DNA from: Nitrospira sp. | Lineage (GTDB): Bacteria; Nitrospirota; Nitrospiria; Nitrospirales; Nitrospiraceae | Length of the DNA stretch: 5,153 nt | Reading direction: 5' to 3' | Assembly: GCA_030456405.1 (NCBI GenBank) | Contig: JAKDNQ010000176.1 | Coordinates: 1-5,153, forward strand | In this document: positions 1 through 5,153 of the stretch, one piece after another | Layout: each line of letters opens with the position of its first letter | How positions within the stretch are numbered: position 1 is the first letter of the stretch | Program-made: the position numbers and the translations under genes | The notes under the pieces: generated by a model | What the model was told of the DNA's origin: nothing | The model's input: only the letters and a program-made list of their open reading frames with translations | Databases searched by the model: none

Positions 1-115
1 CCGCCATAACCAGATCGCCCTCGTTCTCGCGATCTTCGTCATCGACCAGGATGATGAGCTTCCCCTTTTTGACGTCCTGAATCGCCTCTTCAATGCTATG
101 GAAGGGAGTAGCCAT
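1..115 (-). CDS. ribB: 3,4-dihydroxy-2-butanone-4-phosphate synthase (RibB domain, possibly bifunctional RibBA), N-terminal fragment
   Basis: Only the first 38 codons are present; the gene runs off the left edge. The translation starts [19 protein letters not shown] and continues to the family signature [14 protein letters not shown] (residues 25-38), the acidic, metal- and substrate-binding loop of DHBP synthase. The enzyme converts ribulose 5-phosphate to 3,4-dihydroxy-2-butanone 4-phosphate plus formate in cytoplasmic riboflavin synthesis. In many bacteria this domain is fused to GTP cyclohydrolase II (RibA); the fragment cannot show whether that is so here. The ATG at 115 is the only plausible start, because an in-frame TGA lies eight codons upstream with no other start between. 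No Shine-Dalgarno sequence is visible before it. It is codirectional with the transporter upstream, 117 bp away. Family assignment is firm; the symbol is given for the visible domain only. Confidence 0.93.
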   Translation of the reverse strand, partial: MATPFHSIEEAIQDVKKGKLIILVDDEDRENEGDLVMA

Positions 116-232
116 GATTTCGATACTGACGGTGAATGGTCAACGGTTAACGTTCATGGAGCGATCAATTTATCATTTACCATCGACCATATAACATTGT
201 TTTTTTGGCCCGGCCATCAATGGGGAAATCGT

Positions 233-1432
233 TCAAGAGGAGGGCTCTGTCACAGAGGCTGATCGAGTCCTCAATGCGACGATCACCGTCCCCCAGGCGC
301 AGACGCCACAACCTGCGAAGAGCCAGAGACCCAGGTCATAATTTCCGGTGAACCCCTTCATGGTTGCCGTGACGATGGGCAAGAGAAATCCCCCGAAACC
401 GCCGGCTGCACCCACCACGCCCGATGCGAGACCAATATCTTTAGGAAACCATTCAGCAACCAATTGGAAGATCACACCATTCCCGAATCCCATTGCGCCG
501 GTCGCGAGCACCATCATGACCACGGCGACAGGGAGCGATGGACTCGTCACTGCCACCACAGAACCGACGATGACCGGCAACGCATAATAGAGGGTTCGGA
601 GCCCCCCCAGCCGATCGGCCGCATAGCCCCCCACGGGGCGAATCAGGCTACCGAATAGCCCACATAACGCGGCGATGGCGCCGGCCATGACTGCATCTAG
701 CTGATAGAGGTCGTGCAACAGCAACGGCAGCAAGCTGCAGAACCCGACAAACCCGCCGAAGGTGACGGCATATAAGAAACAGAGCCAATAGGCAGACCGG
801 CGGCGGATGAGTTCCGCCGCATTGCGCCACCACTCCGCGCGACAGGATGCCAAATCCGACTGCCTTCGCGGCACGAGAAGGATGAACAGCACGAGTGTGA
901 CAACGACGACGCCGGCCATCACAGCGCAGACGTGGTGCCAATCCATGACAGCAAGCCATCGCGGCGCAAGAAAGAGGATCAGCACAGTCCCGACGTTCGC
1001 TGACGCAGTCAGACCCAACACGAACCCTTGCGCAGTCTGCGGATAGGCTCGCCCGGCAATGGGCAAGGATACCGCAAAACTTGCGCCGGCAACGCCAAGA
1101 AGCAACGCAAAGATCAACGCCTCGTGATAACCGGATACACCCAGCCATCCCCATAGCAAGGCAGCCAATTCCGCGAGCAAAATTACCAGAGCGGTGGGCC
1201 ATGCGCCGACCCAGTCGGCGCTCCATCCTGCCAGCATTCTGAGTCCAGCCCCACCGAGGAGCGGTAGTGCCACCAGCCAGGCCACTTGCTGATCGCTCAA
1301 CTGGAGATCGCGAGCAAGCGAAATACTCATGGCGCCGATCAGCAGCCAGACCATGAAGCTGACTGTCAGATGCAACCATGCTCCGGCCAAGGACGGCCAA
1401 TGCCCGCTCCGTAGTACTCCCAGAATCGCCAT
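233..1432 (-). CDS. narK: NarK/NNP-family nitrate/nitrite transporter (MFS)
   Basis: A 399-residue, very hydrophobic protein with about 12 predicted membrane segments (roughly residues 13-37, 47-67, 80-98, 103-126, 136-156, 168-188, 214-236, 247-266, 280-298, 301-324, 335-356 and 367-387). It belongs to the nitrate/nitrite porter branch of the major facilitator superfamily. The two family arginines that bind the anion are present: R65 in GAGLRMLAGWSAD (segment 2) and R265 in GSLIRPVGGYAADRLGG (segment 8). The nitrate signatures are GLTASANVGTVL (140-151, segment 5, slightly degenerate) and GVVGAAGGFGGFLLP (338-352, segment 11, classical). GNGVIFQLVAEWFP (317-330) is also typical. It should move nitrate and/or nitrite across the inner membrane; uptake, efflux or exchange cannot be told from sequence. 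The frame stays open up to a TTG at 1519 (428 residues). I prefer the ATG at 1432: it follows GAAAGGG with a 4-nt spacer, and the 29 extra residues are polar and not family-like. No nitrate or nitrite reductase gene is adjacent. Confidence 0.93.
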   Translation of the reverse strand: MAILGVLRSGHWPSLAGAWLHLTVSFMVWLLIGAMSISLARDLQLSDQQVAWLVALPLLGGAGLRMLAGWSADWVGAWPTALVILLAELAALLWGWLGVSGYHEALIFALLLGVAGASFAVSLPIAGRAYPQTAQGFVLGLTASANVGTVLILFLAPRWLAVMDWHHVCAVMAGVVVVTLVLFILLVPRRQSDLASCRAEWWRNAAELIRRRSAYWLCFLYAVTFGGFVGFCSLLPLLLHDLYQLDAVMAGAIAALCGLFGSLIRPVGGYAADRLGGLRTLYYALPVIVGSVVAVTSPSLPVAVVMMVLATGAMGFGNGVIFQLVAEWFPKDIGLASGVVGAAGGFGGFLLPIVTATMKGFTGNYDLGLWLFAGCGVCAWGTVIVALRTRSASVTEPSS

Positions 1433-1443
1433 GCCGCCCTTTC
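1433..1443 (-). promoter_or_regulatory. Ribosome binding site deciding the narK start
   Basis: On the minus strand GAAAGGG (1443-1437) lies 4 nt before the ATG at 1432. The alternative TTG at 1519 is preceded by pyrimidine-rich sequence with no purine-rich site. This supports the 399-residue form of the transporter. The match is moderate and the spacing short. Confidence 0.45.
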
Positions 1444-1489
1444 GGTCTATTGCGTTCGGTTGATCGCTCTCGTCTGTGTCGTTCGTGCC

Positions 1490-1519
1490 ATCATAGGGGA
1501 CACCGTTTCGTTCACGCAA
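1490..1519 (-). promoter_or_regulatory. Weak candidate sigma-70 type promoter for narK
   Basis: On the minus strand TATGAT (1495-1490, 5 of 6 to TATAAT) lies 18 bp after TTGCGT (1519-1514, 3 of 6 to TTGACA). Transcription would start near 1483, about 50 nt before the preferred ATG at 1432. It would place the alternative TTG start inside the -35 box, which agrees with the shorter protein. The -35 match is poor, so this is only a candidate. Confidence 0.2.
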
Positions 1520-1590
1520 GGGAGCAAGGAGGCTAGCTGGGGTCGCGGTCTACAGTCGAAAGAAAATCCACACCCAGGCGAGAGGCTCTT

Positions 1591-2607
1591 ATGATAATCT
1601 CGACCGGTATGAGTCCGCGCAACAAGAATGTCAACGAAGAACCGATTGAACCGGAGGTGTTGGACCCGTCCGAAGAAGAAATCGCCGAGATCGGTCCGCC
1701 TCCCGAAATAGCTCACCGTATAGCCCCGGAAAATCCTCCCGCCACCGATTCCACCGCCGTGGTACCGGTCACGGCTCTCCAGCAATACTTGGCCGAGGTC
1801 CGTCTCCACCCCTATCTCTCCAAAGAAGAAGAGTTGCGCCTCTTCCATGAGTACAAAGTCCAAGGCAGCCGCGATGCCGCGGTGAAGCTCATCATGGCCA
1901 ACCTGCGCGTGTCGATCTCGATTGCCGCGGAATATCTCCACACAGGCGCCGACCACATGGACCTCATTCAAGAAGGCAATGTCGGACTGATGCATGCCAT
2001 CAAAAAGTTCGACCCAGCGAAAAATGTGCGCTTTTACGCCTATGCCGCCTGGTGGTCCCGGGCCTATATCCTTCGGTACTTATTAAATAACTTTCGTTTG
2101 GTCAAGATCGGGACGACCCAGGATCAACGGAAGCTGTTCTATAATCTCAAAAAGGAAAAAGCCAAACTTGAACGAGAGGGGTTCGCTCCAGACACAAAAT
2201 TACTCGCCGACCGTTTAAACGTAAGGGAGCGAGACGTCATCGAGATGGGACAACGGCTCGGCAACTGGGAGCTCTCGCTGGATCAACCCATCGGCGAGGA
2301 CCAGGAAGGCAGCTTGCTTGACGTCCTCCCCTCCCAGCAGGTCCCTGCAGATGAGCAGCTTGCACAAACCCAGTTAAAGTCCATCTTTCGTGCCAAGCTT
2401 GCCGAATTCGTCAAGACGCTCGATGAGCGGGACGAAGACATCTTACGAAATCGAATTCTCTCAGAAACCCCTCTGACCCTCGACGACCTTGGCGCCAAAT
2501 ATTCCATTACCAAAGAACGAACGAGGCAACTCGAAGCGCGCATCATCAAGCGGTTGCGTGACTATGTTAAGAAAGACATCAAAGATTTCGACCACTTGAG
2601 AGTCTGA
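1591..2607 (+). CDS. rpoH: RpoH-family (sigma-32-like) heat-shock sigma factor
   Basis: A 338-residue group 2/3 sigma-70 family protein. Residues 1-60 are an acidic, Pro-rich extension without recognisable domain. Region 1.2 is about 61-91 (LQQYLAEVRLHPYLSKEEE). Region 2 is about 104-175, with DLIQEGNVGLMHAIKKFDP (core binding) and FYAYAAWWSRAYI (-10 melting and recognition). The diagnostic RpoH box follows as QRKLFYNLKKEK (179-190), close to QRKLFFNLRKTK of E. coli sigma-32, and the preceding NFRLVKIGTT also matches that subfamily. Region 3 is about 195-260. Region 4 is about 266-328, with the -35 binding helix-turn-helix in LTLDDLGAKYSITKERTRQ (295-313). E. coli RpoH has 284 residues, so the extra length is mostly N-terminal. 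The ATG at 1591 follows GAGAGG (1580-1585) with a 5-nt spacer; the ATG at 1609 has no such site. It should direct RNA polymerase to heat-shock promoters. The groESL operon, with a sigma-32-like promoter, lies 262 bp downstream on the same strand, so that operon is the obvious candidate target. Confidence 0.9.
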   Translation: MIISTGMSPRNKNVNEEPIEPEVLDPSEEEIAEIGPPPEIAHRIAPENPPATDSTAVVPVTALQQYLAEVRLHPYLSKEEELRLFHEYKVQGSRDAAVKLIMANLRVSISIAAEYLHTGADHMDLIQEGNVGLMHAIKKFDPAKNVRFYAYAAWWSRAYILRYLLNNFRLVKIGTTQDQRKLFYNLKKEKAKLEREGFAPDTKLLADRLNVRERDVIEMGQRLGNWELSLDQPIGEDQEGSLLDVLPSQQVPADEQLAQTQLKSIFRAKLAEFVKTLDERDEDILRNRILSETPLTLDDLGAKYSITKERTRQLEARIIKRLRDYVKKDIKDFDHLRV

Positions 2608-2713
2608 GTCGATTTCTTCATTTAAAAGAAAGAAATCCTGGCATATCAAATCTTCAATAAGTTATGATCCCCCTATCGGTGTTCTAAGGGTGCGTAGAAG
2701 AATTTTGTTGCTG

Positions 2714-2745
2714 CCCCCTTGACTTGGACAAACACGGGGCTATCT
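2714..2745 (+). promoter_or_regulatory. Probable heat-shock (RpoH-type) promoter of groESL
   Basis: A -35 element CCCCCTTGAC (2714-2723) resembles the sigma-32 -35 consensus (CCCTTGAA in E. coli, CTTGAC in alphaproteobacteria). A -10 element GCTATCT (2739-2745) resembles the alphaproteobacterial RpoH form CYTATNT. There are 16 bp between CTTGAC and CTATCT. Read as sigma-70 the same site is TTGACT, 16 bp, TATCTT, that is 5 of 6 and 4 of 6 matches. The start would be near 2752, giving a leader of about 118 nt before groES. It is the best promoter-like pair in the 262-bp gap and lies just behind an rpoH-type gene. The position is inferred and not mapped. Confidence 0.6.
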
Positions 2746-2762
2746 TCACTCCCGTGTCCAAG
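2723..2762. repeat. Imperfect inverted repeat centred on the groESL -10 box (possible operator)
   Basis: The left arm CTTGGACAAACACGGG (2723-2738) is complementary to the right arm CCCGTGTCCAAG (2751-2762) over 12 pairs, with 4 extra bases in the left arm. The 12-bp centre (2739-2750) holds the proposed -10 box. The left arm fills the spacer between -35 and -10, and the right arm covers the predicted start site. Only the right arm would be transcribed, so it should act as DNA (operator-like) and not as an RNA hairpin of this transcript. The sequence does not match the HrcA/CIRCE consensus. A protein-binding role is inference. Confidence 0.5.
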
Positions 2763-2855
2763 GATCAGGACTTCTGCTCGTTCTGGAGTACTACCGTTAC
2801 ACCATCGAGTCCGAACCTGCTCTACATCGTCACTATTCACTAGTCTAACTTCACG

Positions 2856-2861
2856 AGGAGG
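2856..2861 (+). promoter_or_regulatory. Strong Shine-Dalgarno site fixing the groES start
   Basis: AGGAGG lies 8 nt before the ATG at 2870. No other ATG, GTG or TTG occurs between it and the conserved GroES core, so the 17-residue N-terminal extension of this GroES is very probably translated. Confidence 0.8.
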
Positions 2862-2869
2862 GTGTTGCT

Positions 2870-3178
2870 ATGGGTACTGCAGCTAAAGAAACGACAGAAA
2901 AGAAGAGTGTAGCCAAGGGGTTCCAACCTCTGGGTGACCGGGTGTTCGTCACCTACACTGAGGAATTAGATCGGACATCCGGTGGGATTTACGTGCCGGA
3001 CAGCGCAAAAGAGAAGCCGCAGCGGGGCATCGTTCAGGCTATCGGCAAGAAGGTTGAGAATGTGAAGGTCGGCGAGCAGGTTCTCTTTGACAAGTACTCC
3101 GGCAGTAAGCTCCGCATCGAAGACGAGGATTGTTTGATCTTGAAAGAAGAAGACATCCTTGGCGTCTTCACCAGCTAA
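2870..3178 (+). CDS. groES: Co-chaperonin GroES (HSP10)
   Basis: A 102-residue GroES, the heptameric lid that closes the GroEL cage in the cytoplasm. The core begins at FQPLGDRVFV (18-27). The mobile loop that docks onto GroEL is about 31-52, with SGGIYVPDSAKEKPQRG (37-53); the hydrophobic contact tripeptide is IYV where E. coli has IVL. The C-terminal part, LILKEEDILGVF (89-100), is typical. Two features are unusual. A charged, Lys/Thr-rich extension of about 17 residues precedes the core. The roof beta-hairpin is shortened: between G59 and V65 there are 5 residues (KKVEN), where E. coli GroES has 14 (positions 45-58). Overall length is therefore near normal (E. coli 97) although the parts differ. 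It forms an operon with groEL, 43 bp downstream, behind the candidate heat-shock promoter. The identification is firm. Confidence 0.97.
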   Translation: MGTAAKETTEKKSVAKGFQPLGDRVFVTYTEELDRTSGGIYVPDSAKEKPQRGIVQAIGKKVENVKVGEQVLFDKYSGSKLRIEDEDCLILKEEDILGVFTS

Positions 3179-3209
3179 TCTCCGTACACAACAACGATAT
3201 TTCTTTTAA

Positions 3210-4862
<1,653 letters not shown>

Positions 4863-4911
4863 GAACGGCAAGAGCCGATCGCGTATAGCTGCCGGCTTAG
4901 AGCTAAAGAGT

Positions 4912-4947
4912 AGGCCGGATGGTGAAAGCCATCCGGCCTTTCTTTTT
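4912..4947 (+). terminator. Rho-independent terminator of the groESL operon
   Basis: A perfect 11-bp stem, AGGCCGGATGG (4912-4922) with CCATCCGGCCT (4929-4939), closes a 6-nt TGAAAG loop. The T-rich tract TTTCTTTTT (4939-4947) follows on the plus strand. It starts 50 bp after the groEL stop codon. The minus strand lacks a matching T tract, so it should mainly stop rightward transcription. Confidence 0.93.
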
Positions 4948-4973
4948 ATGTGCAGACGGAATCTGACCTAGTT

Positions 4974-5123
4974 TCATTGAGTCACCCCACTGGCCTGGAG
5001 GCGAGTCTTTTCCTCCATGCTGGCCAGTAACTCCGCAAATTGTTCAGGCTGTGGCGCCGTTCTTGGGTCAAAACATCCAGCATCCCGTAACTTGTACAAA
5101 TAATCCCGGATTCCGCAGTTGAA
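4974..5123 (-). pseudogene. Possible 3' end of a small or frameshifted gene, function unknown
   Basis: This minus-strand frame has protein-like composition, including LYKLRDAGCFDPRTAP, then PEQFAELLASMEEKTRLQ, and the stop at 4976-4974. It is closed upstream by in-frame TGA codons at 5126-5124 and 5132-5130. The only start inside is a TTG at 5099 with no clear ribosome binding site, which would give 41 residues. The other two minus-strand frames are open at the right edge. A one-base change in the run near 5105-5112 would join one of them to this frame. One of those frames carries an ATG at 5132 preceded by GGAG. It could be a very small gene, a decayed gene end or chance. I do not recognise the family. 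The rest of the 4948-5153 stretch shows nothing else I can support. Confidence 0.25.
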
Positions 5124-5153
5124 TCACGATCATGGGGAGGCTCCAGCGGCGTG

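Noticed and set aside
206..216. Near-palindrome TGGCCCGGCCA next to a run of T
   Set aside because: It has no room for a loop, and the T run lies on the wrong side for a terminator on either strand.
116..232. FMN riboswitch upstream of ribB
   Set aside because: The gap is too short for a typical RFN element plus expression platform, and its conserved blocks are absent.
648..1400. A 250-codon minus-strand frame inside narK
   Set aside because: It is a shifted frame of the transporter with Arg- and Cys-rich translation and no family features.
1447..1995. A 182-codon minus-strand open frame over the rpoH start
   Set aside because: It overlaps the conserved sigma factor and has no recognisable domain; it looks like a coding shadow.
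2611..2637. Possible hairpin after rpoH: GATTTCTT (2611-2618) with AAGAAATC (2630-2637)
   Set aside because: The 8-bp stem is AT-rich with an 11-nt loop, and no T tract follows, so it is not a credible terminator.
2780..2800. GAGTACTAC resembling the right half of a CIRCE element
   Set aside because: It matches 7 of 9 bases of one half-site, but no left half lies 9 bp upstream.
2752..2869. RNA thermometer or riboswitch in the groES leader
   Set aside because: No U-rich anti-SD segment or complement to AGGAGG is seen in the leader, and no conserved riboswitch pattern is recognisable.
5018..5106. Plus-strand mini-frame with a CSGC motif suggesting a zinc ribbon
   Set aside because: It is only 28 codons, with a single Cys pair and no clear ribosome binding site.

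Overview
The window looks like chromosomal DNA from a Gram-negative, GC-rich bacterium. A Nitrospira-type member of the Nitrospirota fits best: an NNP-family nitrate/nitrite transporter sits beside housekeeping genes, the sigma factor is RpoH-like with an N-terminal extension, and GroEL ends in a Gly/His tail. The taxonomic call is inferred from protein character. No marker gene in the window proves it.

Layout. The left part reads leftward on the minus strand. At the edge is the first 38 codons of the riboflavin enzyme DHBP synthase (RibB domain, 1-115). After a 117-bp gap comes a complete NarK/NNP nitrate/nitrite transporter (233-1432). The two genes are codirectional, and I see no convincing terminator between them. 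A 158-bp divergent intergenic region (1433-1590) separates narK from the rightward genes.

The right part is a heat-shock locus on the plus strand. It holds an RpoH-family sigma factor (1591-2607), a 262-bp regulatory gap, groES (2870-3178), groEL (3222-4862) and a strong intrinsic terminator (4912-4947). The gap before groES carries a sigma-32-like promoter whose -10 box lies at the centre of an imperfect dyad that is not a CIRCE element. The simplest reading is that the sigma factor made just upstream drives the neighbouring chaperonin operon, with a second layer of control possibly acting at the dyad.

The last 200 bp (about 4950-5153) have no intact gene that I can recognise. A protein-like minus-strand frame ends at 4974 but is closed by stops at 5124-5132, so it may be a very short gene or the frameshifted end of one that continues past the window.

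The strongest items for a second look are the dyad over the groESL promoter, the GroES with a shortened roof loop and an N-terminal extension, and the broken-looking frame at the right end. I see no mobile element, CRISPR array, tRNA or rRNA, and no clearly new multi-gene system.
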